The notes: a model not told the origin generated them from the sequence alone. Shown: positions 1-9,185, numbered from the stretch's first letter. The stretch is 37,926 bases of DNA from Saprospirales bacterium (GCA_016711605.1 JADJSS010000005.1:1-37926), one strand, 5' to 3'. Translations and numbers: made by a program.

Positions 1-3
1 GTT

Positions 4-537
4 TCATTGAGTATTTGGCACAAATGCATTTGGATTGTCTAACGTTTTTCGTACTCTATCTAAGGCAATTAAAATGTCTGGTTTTTTATTGTTGATCAAT
101 TCCATTGTATATATGTCAAACTGAATTTCTTCACCATCTTTCGTATAAAATGTAGTAATACCTTCTTCTTTTGAACGATTGTTATAGTAAGTAATTTTTC
201 CTTTAAACGTATAATCATAAATTTGATGCAATGGAATTTCTACCAGAATATTTTTATCTATAAAAATAGAAATGAAAGCTTCACCAATAAATGGAATAAT
301 TCCTATCCAATTAAAACGATATTTAAAAAAAATCAATCGTCGATTGGTTAAATATAACACACCACTGGTGTATTCAGTTTTTTCATTTCTTCTTAAGAAC
401 TTTACTGCATCGTTTACGTCAACAATTCCTTCGTTACCTACTTTTTCAAAAACGAATTTATCGCGCATTTTTCCACCAATAAAAAGAAATAAAAAAGTGG
501 GTATTAAAACCATTGCAGTTATTATTAAGAATGCCAT
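4..537 (-). CDS. Membrane-anchored GRAM/PH-like domain protein
   Basis: The 177-aa protein opens with one hydrophobic helix (about residues 2-22). A cytoplasmic-looking domain follows, containing GVLYLTNRRLIFF (about 60-72), the usual core strand of GRAM or bacterial PH-like domains, and a second hydrophobic stretch around 78-92. It ends at TGA 4-6, inside a copy of the repeated promoter motif. It is the last gene of a closely spaced minus-strand run that begins at 2884, 32 bases after the lipoprotein gene before it. GRAM-like domains usually bind lipids or act as membrane scaffolds. No catalytic motif is visible, and its role here is unknown. Confidence 0.5.
   Translation of the reverse strand: MAFLIITAMVLIPTFLFLFIGGKMRDKFVFEKVGNEGIVDVNDAVKFLRRNEKTEYTSGVLYLTNRRLIFFKYRFNWIGIIPFIGEAFISIFIDKNILVEIPLHQIYDYTFKGKITYYNNRSKEEGITTFYTKDGEEIQFDIYTMELINNKKPDILIALDRVRKTLDNPNAFVPNTQ
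6..15 (-). promoter_or_regulatory. Half of a direct-repeat promoter module at the window edge
   Basis: One AATACTCAAT unit (minus strand) lies just inside the stop codon of the first gene. The surrounding 18 bases, GTTTCATTGAGTATTTGG on the plus strand, are identical to 7936-7953, the distal half of a complete module. The second repeat and the -7 box would lie before base 1, so the controlled gene is outside the window. Confidence 0.55.
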
Positions 538-569
538 ATTGTTGATTTATTGTTTTTTTAATTTACATA

Positions 570-1139
570 TTATTTTTCACCAGCTTTTATTGGTGTGTCA
601 GCTATTTTAAGCAATGCATATTCTTTAATGGTTATTTTTTCACCACGTTCTATGTTTACGAGCATCCAGCCATAATTGTAACCACCAGTAGTATTCTTTT
701 TCCGAAAGGCAATGTATTGATCGCCTATATCAGAAAATCCATATTCTGTTGCACCAGATTTATAATACATTTTTATAAACTGACCGTTATTTATATGCCA
801 AATTTCACTTGTTGGTTTTAATTCTGTATTTTTTTCTACTTTATTTATAAAAAATAAACCAGACGGTACAATTAAAAATTCATAATTGCTGTTGTATATT
901 CTTAATTCTATAGTGTGTTTGTTTGGGTCTTCATCTGGATGGAAAATAAAAAACTGAAAGACAGGATTCACTTCATTGTTGATGCTAATATCTTTATATC
1001 CAACATCTGTTGGATCTGTATTTTCAGCTGAAAGATTTATAGTAACATCATCAATATCAGGATTGTTTACTTCTTCTTTCTTGCATGCTGCTATTGAACA
1101 TATAAATAATAGCATTGCATATAAATGTATTTTCTTCAT
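570..1139 (-). CDS. Lipoprotein with C-terminal GWM...KEYA domain (tandem paralog 1)
   Basis: The start is placed at ATG 1137-1139, which gives a clean lipoprotein signal ending ICSIAAC followed by KKEE. The open frame continues upstream without a signal peptide. The 189-aa product ends with YGWMLVNIERGEKITIKEYA and then IKAGEK. The gene just upstream (1159-1729) ends almost identically (HYGWMKVNV..., KLTIKEYA, IKAGDK), so the two are a tandem duplication with conserved C-termini and diverged N-termini. The Lys-Lys-Glu after the lipid Cys fits the Bacteroidota surface-export signal. This Trp/Tyr-rich C-terminal motif recurs in Bacteroidota secreted proteins. No function can be assigned. Confidence 0.7.
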   Translation of the reverse strand: MKKIHLYAMLLFICSIAACKKEEVNNPDIDDVTINLSAENTDPTDVGYKDISINNEVNPVFQFFIFHPDEDPNKHTIELRIYNSNYEFLIVPSGLFFINKVEKNTELKPTSEIWHINNGQFIKMYYKSGATEYGFSDIGDQYIAFRKKNTTGGYNYGWMLVNIERGEKITIKEYALLKIADTPIKAGEK

Positions 1140-1158
1140 AGTTTTGGTTTTATTGTTT

Positions 1159-1729
1159 TTATTTATCACCTGCTTTAATTGCAGTATCTGGAATTGTTTG
1201 GACTGCATATTCTTTAATGGTTAATTTATGACCACCTGTTACATTTACTTTCATCCAACCGTAATGGAAATCACCACCAATATCTACTCTAAAGCCAATC
1301 AATTTATCGCCTTGTTCGTTAATTCCAACAGGATAACCCACTAACACCATCTATATTTAAATAGAAAGTAGCTATCGAATTCCATGTTCCAGATGCTGAA
1401 TTGATAGATGTACCTTCTGCAAATGTTTTTATTTTATTGCTTACCGGTGATTGTGCTTCTGTTATAAATTCATAATACGAAAGCCCATTAACGCCAACAT
1501 CTGAGTTGTTTTTATTTAAACTTGGTAAGGTGCTGAAGATATTAAAATCATCGGTTCCGTCATCATCTAAATCAATGAGTTTATTATTAGAATTTCCATT
1601 GCTGTCTAATTCAACGTTTACCACTCTGTCGTCGATGTTCGGATCGTTAGTTTCCGTAGTTTCTTTTTTGCAAGCAAATATGCTTATGATAAATGCGCAA
1701 ATTGCAATTGTTTTAATACTGTTTTTCAT
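1159..1729 (-). CDS. Lipoprotein with C-terminal GWM...KEYA domain (tandem paralog 2), frameshifted
   Basis: Two overlapping frames join into one protein of about 190 aa. It begins MKNSIKTIAICAF at 1729, has the lipobox ISIFAC followed by KKET, and then an Asp/Asn-rich segment (NGNSNNKLIDLDDDGTDDF) that resembles a calcium-binding or dockerin-like Asp loop. The reading frame breaks near 1345, between NIDGV and LVGYPVGINEQ. The second frame supplies the C-terminal HYGWMKVNV and KLTIKEYA block shared with the next gene. It lies 25 bases after the preceding gene and 19 before the next, so it probably belongs to the same transcript. The frameshift may be a sequence error, because the downstream frame is conserved to the end. 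Confidence 0.6.
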
Positions 1730-1754
1730 TTGTTTTATTTTATAGGTTAAAAAT

Positions 1755-2253
1755 TTATCTAAAAGGTGAAAATGATTCATCTTGTTTTGGTATTGGTAAT
1801 GATTGAGCAATGAACAAAACATAGGAAAATTTATCTGCATGATACGATGTTCTAGCTACACCATTCGTGAATTTAAACTCAACAGAAATATAGGTATCTG
1901 CTGGTGCGTATCGATGCGCTTGGTGCATGATGCTTCGTAAATTTTCCCAATCAAATTTTTTATTATTTTTTAAAGTTATACAATCTTTATATATTAAAGT
2001 TATGAGTTTATTTTTAGAATGTTCAATAATAAAATAAATTAAAAATGGAAATGAACATAAAAGAGCACCAAACAATACATAATATTTTCCATTTTCTGCT
2101 GCTTTTAAACCAGCAAGAATGATACTAGTTCAAAACAAAAAGATAAGCAACAAAAGAGCCAGCAATTTTCTGTGCCATAGTTAAGGTATGGTTGTAATGC
2201 AAAACAACTGGTTGCAGTATGAGTTCTTGTGCTTTTTGTTTGGTGCTGTTCAT
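1755..2253 (-). CDS. Small two-helix membrane protein, frameshifted
   Basis: Reading from ATG 2251-2253 gives MNSTKQKAQELILQPVV, then a hydrophobic helix (IAGSFVAYLFVL). The frame breaks near 2125, and the adjacent frame continues with AGLKAAENGKYYVLFGALLC and a second helix (FPFLIYFIIE). A soluble tail with HRYAPADTYISVEFKF and SYHADKFSYVLF follows. The product is about 165 aa. The two-helix hairpin plus soluble domain looks like an inner-membrane protein with a cytoplasmic domain. I do not recognise the family. The start lies 7 bases past the stop of the Cys-rich lipoprotein gene, which suggests co-transcription. Confidence 0.5.
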
Positions 2254-2260
2254 GTTTGAA

Positions 2261-2884
2261 CTATTTTAATTTCACTGTAAGTGTATTGTAATTTCTGAAA
2301 AGCTCATTTAAAGTTGGTTCATTTTCTGGTAAAGCCATAGTAAGTGGTGTGTTGAATGGATTCTTTAATCCACAACCTTTACAGTTATCAGGTATTGGAT
2401 TACACGAACCACAACAAACTATTTTATTATCTTGACCTATACTGCAACAAACACCTGTTTGACCACATTCATTCCAACCATTGTCATTCTTTTTAAAAGC
2501 TACATTAGTTAAATTAACATCAAAAAATTGACTATTTCCGCCATTCATTTTTTTAGAAGCATTTAACGATATGGTATCCACTGCTGCAATTATTTTGGTT
2601 ATTTGCATCACTTTTGCCGACTCATTGACAGCATAATCTAAACGATAAAGTTTTGTTATAACGCTTTCGTTTGGACCATCAGAAAAGGTTAAGCCATATT
2701 GAACACTATCAATAAATCCAGCTAATAAAGCATTGTTATTTACAGTAAATGGTAATGTAATTCCATTTGGATCTTTTATTGAAAGTTCATAGTATTTGGT
2801 TTCAGCATCATTACTTGTTTTGTTTTTACAAGAAATTATTAAGGTGAATGCCAAAATAAGTGTTAGAATTGTTTGTGTTTTCAT
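2261..2884 (-). CDS. Lipoprotein with a Cys-rich cluster
   Basis: The 207-aa product starts MKTQTILTLILAFTLIISC, a lipoprotein signal with Cys at about 19, followed by KNKTS. The middle is a beta-rich, low-complexity region. Around residues 138-172 there is a dense cysteine block (ECGQTGVCC, VCCGSCNPIPDNCKGCG) with nine cysteines, suited to several disulfides or a metal site outside the membrane. Apart from the lipid Cys, no other cysteines occur. It is the first intact gene of the run ending at 4, 46 bases after the decayed repeat lipoprotein upstream. The function is unknown. Confidence 0.65.
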   Translation of the reverse strand: MKTQTILTLILAFTLIISCKNKTSNDAETKYYELSIKDPNGITLPFTVNNNALLAGFIDSVQYGLTFSDGPNESVITKLYRLDYAVNESAKVMQITKIIAAVDTISLNASKKMNGGNSQFFDVNLTNVAFKKNDNGWNECGQTGVCCSIGQDNKIVCCGSCNPIPDNCKGCGLKNPFNTPLTMALPENEPTLNELFRNYNTLTVKLK

Positions 2885-2930
2885 AGTGTTGTTTTTATAG
2901 ATTATGTTATTTTATTATAATTATTTTATT

Positions 2931-3894
2931 TTATTTTTTCTTTATAGCTATATCATTTGCTTCAGACCAAAAATCATAATTACCGTACGATAATCTATAA
3001 TTTGATCGATTATTCCAATAATATGCTTTTGCGTTTTACGGTATGCCACCTGCAGAAAAAGCTGTTAGAAACGGACTTGATACCATTAATATAATTATTA
3101 TCAGCACTATTTGTTTGTACTTGAAATTTTACATTATTTCGCCAATAACATGCATTATTATTTGTTCTACCTGAATAAAAATGTTATTATCAGATACAGA
3201 ATTTGAACTACATCTGTGAGTTGTCATCATTTTCTAAAATAGTTAATAAATATTTTCCAATAGCGACTTTGGAATTAAAATTAATACACTTGTAATATAT
3301 TTCCAATTCTTGTTTGATAAAAATGTCATTTTTCCAATTCTTTCAAGATAAACTGTTCATGTTTTCAATCTGCTTATTTATCGTATGCCAATTTAATACA
3401 CATTTCCATTCAGCTGACATCAATGTCACTTGGAAAGGCTATTAGCATTGACAACTGCATCTGTGCCATGTTGCCAAATCTTCATCACTTCTGACCACCA
3501 TAATTGAATCTGTGCCTGCAACATATCCAAGACATATACTAAATTAGTTGATGCAGTAATATCATTGCAATACACAGCAGATTCTGTAAAGGCAGCAACT
3601 ATGTCGGACACTATTTATCCAATAAGTTGCATTATAAGTATCTATCCACAAGCAATATATATTGAAACATAAAAATCATTACTTGCAACATAAATATCTG
3701 TGAAAGTGGAATTAAAGAATCATTGAAGCATTACAAGTTGATTGTTCAATATACCGCTTGTATGTAAATAGTAGAATCTGGATGAGAAGTGAAGTATAAC
3801 CTACTATATAAGTGTCAAAAAATTCGTTGGATTTATCTTTTTTGCAGGCACCAATAAATAAGGTGATAGAAATTATGAGTGTTATTTTTTTCAT
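2931..3894 (-). pseudogene. Decayed YWKNG-repeat lipoprotein (copy A)
   Basis: This reads as a broken copy of the intact lipoprotein at 10305-11327. It starts MKKITLIISITLFIGACKKDKSNEF (first 20 residues: MKKITLIISITLFIGACKKD) and has the same IVGYTS beginning. It ends with YYWNNRSNYRLSYG and FWSEANDIAIKKK, matching the intact copy's CYWENRTKYKLPDG and CWSEANAIALKVK. Between these, the frame is lost repeatedly and several repeat units are missing or scrambled. The disruption includes in-frame stops as well as indels, so decay is plausible. A poor local consensus cannot be excluded. Confidence 0.6.
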
Positions 3895-4004
3895 GTTTTT
3901 AGTTTTTAGTTTATTTTATTATTTAATTGCATAATTTTGTATTTAATTAAATTAAAATAGAGTGTATTTATTTTTTAACAACTAAAATATTTTCCAATAG
4001 CTTG

Positions 4005-4959
4005 TTAACGATGTTCAATTACTTTAGTTTTAATGCTATTTTTCCAATATTGACACAGACCATTGATATACCCAGATACGTATACATTGTTGTCTGAAAC
4101 ATAAATATCATTTGCTTCATGAGTTTCTCATTCATCAGATAGTTTCAATAAAGTATTCTAATCCATTCTTGCATTACTTCGACAACTGTAACCTTCATCA
4201 TTTCATTACCTTAACAAATGAAATTGTATTGGCATCTATAAATAAATCATTGCCCACGAGCCGTTTGTTCGTACTGTTAGAAAAGTCGGTATTCCATTTC
4301 CTTCCAATCTGCTGTTGGAACATCATTAAATAATGCTTGACCTGCAACATATATATCGTTTCCATTGATTAAAATACTATAAGCAGATGCATTTTCTGCT
4401 AAAGTAGTAGATGTGTTGTTTATCCATAATCTTGCTTCTTGTACATCGCTTCCGTTAACTTTATATCCTACGCAATAAACATTGCCATTGTGTATATTAA
4501 TATCATTCACTTCCACTGAAAGTATCATCTTGTTAAGATTGTTAATTACACCATTTTTCCAATAAATTGCTTTTGAATTACATTTCTTGATGTTCTTCCT
4601 CATATACACATCACCGTTTGATACCGCAATTGAATTTACTACAGCTAAATAAGTGCCATCTGTCAAACTTGTTTCAATACCGTTTTTCCAATATTTTGCT
4701 ACTATTTCGTCATCACTGGTGTTTAATGTATAGCCGCCAATATAAATATCATCATTTTCAATTGTAATACATGTTGCTCTAGCAGACTGAATTAATGGTG
4801 TTAATCTTGTTTCCTCATTGTTTTTCCAAAGAGTTGCGTAAAATTCACCATCATCAATTTTTCTGTATCCAACTGTATATACATCTGTTTTTTGTTGCTT
4901 ATCTTTTTTACATGCAATAATAAATAGCACAATGTAATTATGAATGTTATTTTTTTCAT
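4005..4959 (-). pseudogene. Decayed YWKNG-repeat lipoprotein (copy B)
   Basis: A third copy of the same family. The start MKKITFIIT is at 4959; a frameshift near 4928 separates it from LFIIACKKDKQQKTDVYTVGY. About 210 readable residues follow, with repeats such as ATLWKNNEETRL, AKYWKNGIETSL, AIYWKNGVINNL and ARLWINNTSTTL alternating with DDIYIGGY or GNVYCVGY blocks. After about 4290 the frame is lost. EANDIYVSDNNVYVSGYING and CQYWKNSIKTKVIEHR are still recognisable before a TAA at 4005-4007. The N-terminal two thirds could still be expressed. No direct-repeat promoter module is seen upstream of this copy, unlike the intact one. Confidence 0.6.
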
Positions 4960-5045
4960 GTTTATAGTTTAGTTTATTTTATAATTTAAACTGCAAGATT
5001 TAATATTTCCTTTTGGTGTATCATAGATATAAACCTGATTTGTTT

Positions 5046-5855
5046 TTAGTTTTTGGTATCAAAATTTAATTGTCCGATGAAGTCGTGAAAAATCAAATCG
5101 ATATCTTGAATTAATAATTCAACTCTGTCATTTTCAGAAATCGTAAATGTTATATTTTTAGAATTCGGACCCACCGCAAACATGTAGGTATCGTTTACAT
5201 TTTTTTTCCAAACAGAAATTTTTCCAACCAAAACATTGACGCCAACATCAGGCGCATCTGTTCGAAAGAATGCGATGTCCCAAACATTTCCTTTTGCATT
5301 CTTTTCTGTTGATTCAATATAATCGATGTTTAAGGTAAACGTGTTTGTTTTAGGTTTCGTGAAATTTACATTTTCATTTAGTAATTTTTGTTCATGTTTT
5401 ATGCCAGTTCCATCGGTTCCTGATAATAATGTTTTAATCGAAATAGTATGACTTCCTTGTGATAAATTAAGTGCTGCGTAAGGTATAAAAAGTGATTTCT
5501 TTTTATCAAATTTAGATGCCTGCATTTCGTTTGACAGAAAATCAAATCCAAATGCTGCTTCGCCATTTGCGTTTGCAGTGGATTGATAACCTAATGCAGG
5601 TTCAATTGCTTTGTTGTTTTCATACAAAATTGCACTGATAGAAAAAGATGCTTTTGATAAAATAGTATCGTTGTGATTTTCTTCTTCTAACGGCAAAAAA
5701 TTATAACGATAGGTAATATTAATTCCTCTTACACCATCAGAAGTGTAATCTGTTTCTACATTAACAACTGTGCTAATTATTTTAAAATTACTATTTGCGA
5801 ATGTGGTGAAATTTAAACCAAGCGTTATAAATAATATGGACAGTATTTTTTTCAT
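5046..5855 (-). CDS. Secreted protein with C2-like C-terminal domain (family member 1)
   Basis: The 269-aa product has a signal peptide (MKKILSILFITLGLNFTTFA). The N-terminal half contains DGVRGINITYRYNF and SLFIPYAALNLSQGSHTIS. The C-terminal half (about 155-265) has DAPDVGVNVLVG, a Trp strand (ISVWKK), TFTISENDRVELLIQDID and FHDFIGQL. This order is typical of C2 domains, where the final Asp-x-Asp loop and an IG strand are usual; the assignment is by eye. Both halves match the gene at 5990-7061, and the N-terminal half matches 7300-7791. The direct-repeat promoter module lies 58 bases upstream. The cellular role is unknown. Confidence 0.7.
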   Translation of the reverse strand: MKKILSILFITLGLNFTTFANSNFKIISTVVNVETDYTSDGVRGINITYRYNFLPLEEENHNDTILSKASFSISAILYENNKAIEPALGYQSTANANGEAAFGFDFLSNEMQASKFDKKKSLFIPYAALNLSQGSHTISIKTLLSGTDGTGIKHEQKLLNENVNFTKPKTNTFTLNIDYIESTEKNAKGNVWDIAFFRTDAPDVGVNVLVGKISVWKKNVNDTYMFAVGPNSKNITFTISENDRVELLIQDIDLIFHDFIGQLNFDTKN

Positions 5856-5878
5856 TTTTTCATTTTTAAGTACAACAA

Positions 5879-5943
5879 CTAAACTACTACATTAATTTCA
5901 TTTATCAGCGATCATTGAGTATTCAGCAGTTTTATTGAGTATT
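5879..5943 (-). promoter_or_regulatory. Direct-repeat promoter module for the 5046-5855 gene
   Basis: On the minus strand, AATACTCAAT occurs at 5934-5943 and 5914-5923, a start-to-start distance of 20 bp. After exactly 26 bp comes GTAGTTTAG at 5879-5887, a fair match to the Bacteroidota -7 box TAnnTTTG. The start codon is 23 bases further on. The layout is the same as at 11353-11417 and 12242-12306. Confidence 0.7.
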
Positions 5944-5989
5944 TGGTGTGTTTTAGATAAAATTTGATTAAATCAGCTTTATATGGACT

Positions 5990-7061
5990 TTACTTGTAAG
6001 ACGATTCTTTGATTGACCAATGAACACTAATTTTATTGATTGGACCTATCGGTTTATTTATTATTTGTGTGTCATTAAGGTCATTATTAGTTGGAACTAT
6101 CTCTAGGTTACAACATTTTCTTATTAAAGGAAAAATTATTCCATCATCATCATAAATGTTTAGTATTACAGTATCATTTTTACTGATATTAAAAAAGATA
6201 TTTTTAGATCTGTTTTCTATAGAAAAACTGTAGGTTTCATTTACTACTTCAGATTCCCAAAAGATATAATTTCCAGAAGTAATTCTAACTTTTAAATCAG
6301 GAGCGCTAAAAAAATCTAAATAAGATGCTTTTTTTCTAGATAAACTAAAAGAATCGATATCAATGTTAAGTTCGTATGATTCTGGTTTGTTAATAGTAAT
6401 TGATTTTAGAATATTTTGTTTGTATGTAGATTTATACCTATTTCTTATAATAGTAAATAGGTTTTCTTGATTTTTTGTAATGTGTTTTCCTATTCCATTT
6501 AATTTTAATCTAACATTTAAATTTGATGTACCTTTTTTTAGATTTAGCTGCATACGGAATGAAGAAAGATTTATAATACTTATCTTCCATTATATAGTAG
6601 TTTTCACTTTCATATAATTTATCACCAATTGCAATAACATTTGTAAATTTTAATGCTGTACTTTTATCAATTTTATTATTCAATGAATTCGCAAGCGTAT
6701 CATTATCTATGTTCGGAATCGTTTCATTATAAACTGTAGAATAAAATGTATTGTCTGAAATAAATATGTTTCCACTTTCATCTGAAAGCTCTAAATAGCC
6801 TGTTGTCGTTTTTAGTAATTTTCCATTTTCTTCTAAATATAATTCTGTATTGAAATCTATTTCTTCTCTAACTTTATCATTTTTTAGAGATTTAAAATCC
6901 AATAAAAAATAAATGTACATACCTTGAATGCCGTTCTCATTAACATCCTGTTTAACTCTTAGATTTTTAATAAATTGACAATTATCTCCATCTTTATCGA
7001 AATTGCAGCTTGTACAAAAAAATAAAATTGGAATGTAAAAGATACTATTTGTGTATTTCAT
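5990..7061 (-). CDS. Lipoprotein with C2-like C-terminal domain (family member 2), frameshifted
   Basis: Two frames join near 6540 into about 355 aa. The N-terminal part starts MKYTNSIFYIPILFFCTSC, a lipoprotein signal with Cys at 19, and carries NGIQGMYIYFLLDFKSLK and FFIPYAA. The second frame continues directly with LNLKKGTSNLNVRLKLNGIG, as in member 1 (IPYAALNLSQGSHTIS). The C-terminal part has APDLKVRITSGNYIFW, SKNIFFNISKNDTVILNIYD and DDGIIFPLI, a C2-like strand-loop pattern with an acidic YDDDG loop. The break lies next to a run of A/T, so a sequence error is likely. A degenerate copy of the promoter module lies about 200 bases upstream. Confidence 0.65.
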
Positions 7062-7228
7062 GCCTATAGGTTTTATTATTAAAATGAAATAAAAAATTAT
7101 TCATTTTACTTTGTGATGCTAATTTTTAGATACTAATTTTCTTTATTTTTATAAATTGGAGTGTAATTTTTAAAGAATCACTGAATATTGGCATTTCGTT
7201 ATATAAGTGTCACTTAAACAATAAACTT

Positions 7229-7293
7229 TTAAATTACTGAAAAGATTCTAAAGTGTAGCTAACGATTAGTGTTCAGTATGTTACAGAGTATTT
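7229..7293 (-). promoter_or_regulatory. Degenerate direct-repeat promoter module for the 5990-7061 gene
   Basis: A diverged copy of the module, reading ATTAGTGTTCAG and then ACAGAGTATTTG on the plus strand (7265-7294). It is matched at 26-27 bp by GTAATTTAA (minus strand, 7229-7237), a close variant of the GTAGTTTAG box. The retained spacing argues that this is a true relative. The distance to the start codon (about 170 bases from the box) is longer than in the other copies. Confidence 0.45.
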
Positions 7294-7299
7294 GTTGGT

Positions 7300-7791
7300 T
7301 TATTGGATGTTTATAGTTTTTTTATACGTGTTCATCTTTACACAATCAAAACTTAGTTTATTTGCATATTTGCCATAAACTTTGGTGTTTATCACAATTT
7401 TGTATTCTCCATTTTCTAAATCAATGTCTTTGTATTTTATAAAATAGGAAATAGTTTTTGCTGGTTTTTCGTATAAAGAATAAGGATCTAAAGTTTCGGA
7501 TTTTGTCACTAATTTTTCAGTAGTATTTAATAGATTGCTAAAGAAGCCGCTTTTTCCATTGTCTAATTCTATAGAAGTAGTTACATAGATGTTTATGGAA
7601 TCGATATTTTTTGGCTTTTTTAGGTTTGAATAATCTAAATTATATTCTAAATAAATTCCAGATTTGCCTTTAATTACAGTATCTAAAGCTATTTTAAAAG
7701 TTTGTTTAGAATTGCAATTCGGCTCTGTAGAAAACGAAACTGAAAACGTAAAGAATGCAAAGCAAACTAATAGAATTGATTTCTTACACAT
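7300..7791 (-). CDS. Secreted protein, N-terminal domain of the C2-like family only (member 3)
   Basis: The start is set at ATG 7789-7791, where a signal peptide begins (MCKKSILLVCFAFFTFSVSFS). The open frame extends 45 bases further upstream with no signal. The 163-aa product contains GKSGIYLEYNLDYSNLK and YFIKYKDIDLENGEYKIVIN, aligned with GVRGINITYRYNF and LFIPYAALNLSQGSHTIS of member 1. It stops where the others begin their C2-like half. It is either a natural short form or a truncated paralog. Its own promoter module is about 95-160 bases upstream. Confidence 0.65.
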   Translation of the reverse strand: MCKKSILLVCFAFFTFSVSFSTEPNCNSKQTFKIALDTVIKGKSGIYLEYNLDYSNLKKPKNIDSINIYVTTSIELDNGKSGFFSNLLNTTEKLVTKSETLDPYSLYEKPAKTISYFIKYKDIDLENGEYKIVINTKVYGKYANKLSFDCVKMNTYKKTINIQ

Positions 7792-7884
7792 AGCTTTAGT
7801 TTTTAAATTGTGGTGTTGGTGAATTTTCAATTTCATGTTGTTTTGTTTTATGGTTATTAAAGTATCTAGTTTTATGTATAACTT

Positions 7885-7950
7885 TTAAATAGAAAAAATA
7901 TTTTAAAAGTATTGTTAGAAATGAGTATTTGGTACGTTTCATTGAGTATT
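7885..7950 (-). promoter_or_regulatory. Direct-repeat promoter module for the 7300-7791 gene
   Basis: On the minus strand, AATACTCAAT is at 7941-7950 and AATACTCATT at 7920-7929, start-to-start 21 bp. Both are preceded by CCA, and the spacer (GAAACGTACC) differs from that of the other complete copies. The box 26 bp downstream is weaker (TCTATTTAA, 7885-7893). The window-edge copy has the same GAAAC spacer start, so there are two subtypes of the module. Confidence 0.55.
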
Positions 7951-8020
7951 TGGTTTATTTATATGCTCAAGATGATTCTGAATAAATACACTTGTGTAAA
8001 TTCTATTATTGTTTTATTCT

Positions 8021-9185
8021 TTAACAATTACCACAATTGCCACAATTGCCAGAATTGCCAATTACCACAATCACCACAATTACCACAATCACCACAATTA
8101 CCACAATTACCACAATTGTCACAATTATCAAAAAAAGAACAATGAGTACAAGCATTAGAACAACCCGCAGCATCATTACAATAATCACTACAAATGTCTA
8201 CTGGCATGCAAGACATCAAAGGAAGTGTACCTATGGTAGCCAATGTTGCTTCTTTTTTATTGGAGCATTTATATGCTTGTGCAAATGAGATATCCATTAA
8301 TTTAAATACAACTTCATTAAAAAGGTTTTGAGATACTTCGTTTATCGCATTAAGGTTTTGTAAAATTGATTTCTTTAGGATTGTAAAAAAATCAGGATTT
8401 GTATTTTCATAATCTTTATGCAAAAGTTCCATCACTTCCTGATGTAAGGCTAAATATTTTAAACTGAACTCTTTAAATTCATTTTTAAGTTCTGATTTAT
8501 TAAGTGTTGAATGGTATTCAATGATATTGAAATTATTTTTTGTAATGTCTTTTTCAATATCAACAATTGGATCTAAAATACTTATAGATTCTCCTAATAA
8601 TTTAAATAACTGAGATAGTTTAATTAACTCGGTTTCCGGAATTGTTGTTTGTTTGCCAATTTCATAACAAATCTGATAAGCTAATTTTCCACTTTGCTCT
8701 CTAACAATTTCAATGTCTGTTTCTGAATTTTTGCTTATTGCATGATAATTTTTAAATACATCTTGTGCATCTTGAGAAAGTGTTGGTACTATCTTTTCAT
8801 AATGCTTACTATATTTTTTATTAGCAAAAGACATCAATATGTTTGCATTTATAAAACCTGTTTCATCTGTAATATAATCATCTATTTTTAGTGATGATAA
8901 TGCGATTGATAAATCTGCAGCTTTTGAGAATGAATCTTGTTGCAATACAGGCATTTTGCCTAAGAAATATTTTGCAGGACATTTTGTTTGTGTTTCTGTA
9001 GAATCTGTTTTAATATATTTGCTGAGCGCAACAAGTATAAAAGTAATATCATAATTTAATGAAGCAGACGCAGTGATGCCATACTTGTTTCTGATTTGCG
9101 AACACAATGAGCAATAATATAACATAAAATTGCTTTTCAACGATGTTTCAGAGCCACAAAAGCTCGGCTTTAAATTACCTACCAT
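8021..9185 (-). CDS. DUF5685-like protein with Asn/Asp-Cys-Gly repeat tail
   Basis: About 388 aa. The N-terminus (LYYCSLCSQIRNKYGI then LNYDITFILVALS) follows the DUF5685 pattern YC.LC...YG...NYD.TF, and an acidic DPIVDIEKDITKNNFN block sits in the middle. The product appears helical, without signal peptide or membrane span. The C-terminus is a run of NCG/DCG triplets. In the frame as given it changes to WQFWQLWQLW and stops at 8028. One net frameshift near 8059 restores GNSGNCGNCGNC and a TAA at 8021-8023, so the tail probably has about 11 cysteines. The gene overlaps the end of the UbiA gene by 11 bases, indicating translational coupling. The function is unknown. A metal-binding or thiol-rich tail is my inference. 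Confidence 0.65.
8024..8128. repeat. Tandem 9-bp repeat encoding the (N/D)CG tail
   Basis: About eleven units of a 9-base repeat, typically ACAATTACC or ACAATCACC on the plus strand. Each encodes one Asn/Asp-Cys-Gly triplet on the minus strand. The period is a multiple of three, so whole-unit gain or loss keeps the frame. A net shift near 8059 changes the frame within the array. The repeats are perfect enough to cause replication slippage or assembly error. Confidence 0.75.

Noticed and set aside
8024..8128. Short regular repeats that could suggest a CRISPR array
   Set aside because: The units are 9 bases without spacers and encode NCG/DCG triplets in frame with the DUF5685-like protein.
7912..8288. 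Plus-strand open frames over the 9-bp repeat (Pro-Gln-Leu and Thr-Ile-Thr repeats)
   Set aside because: They are mirror frames of the repeat on the coding minus strand. They have no start context and no family resemblance.
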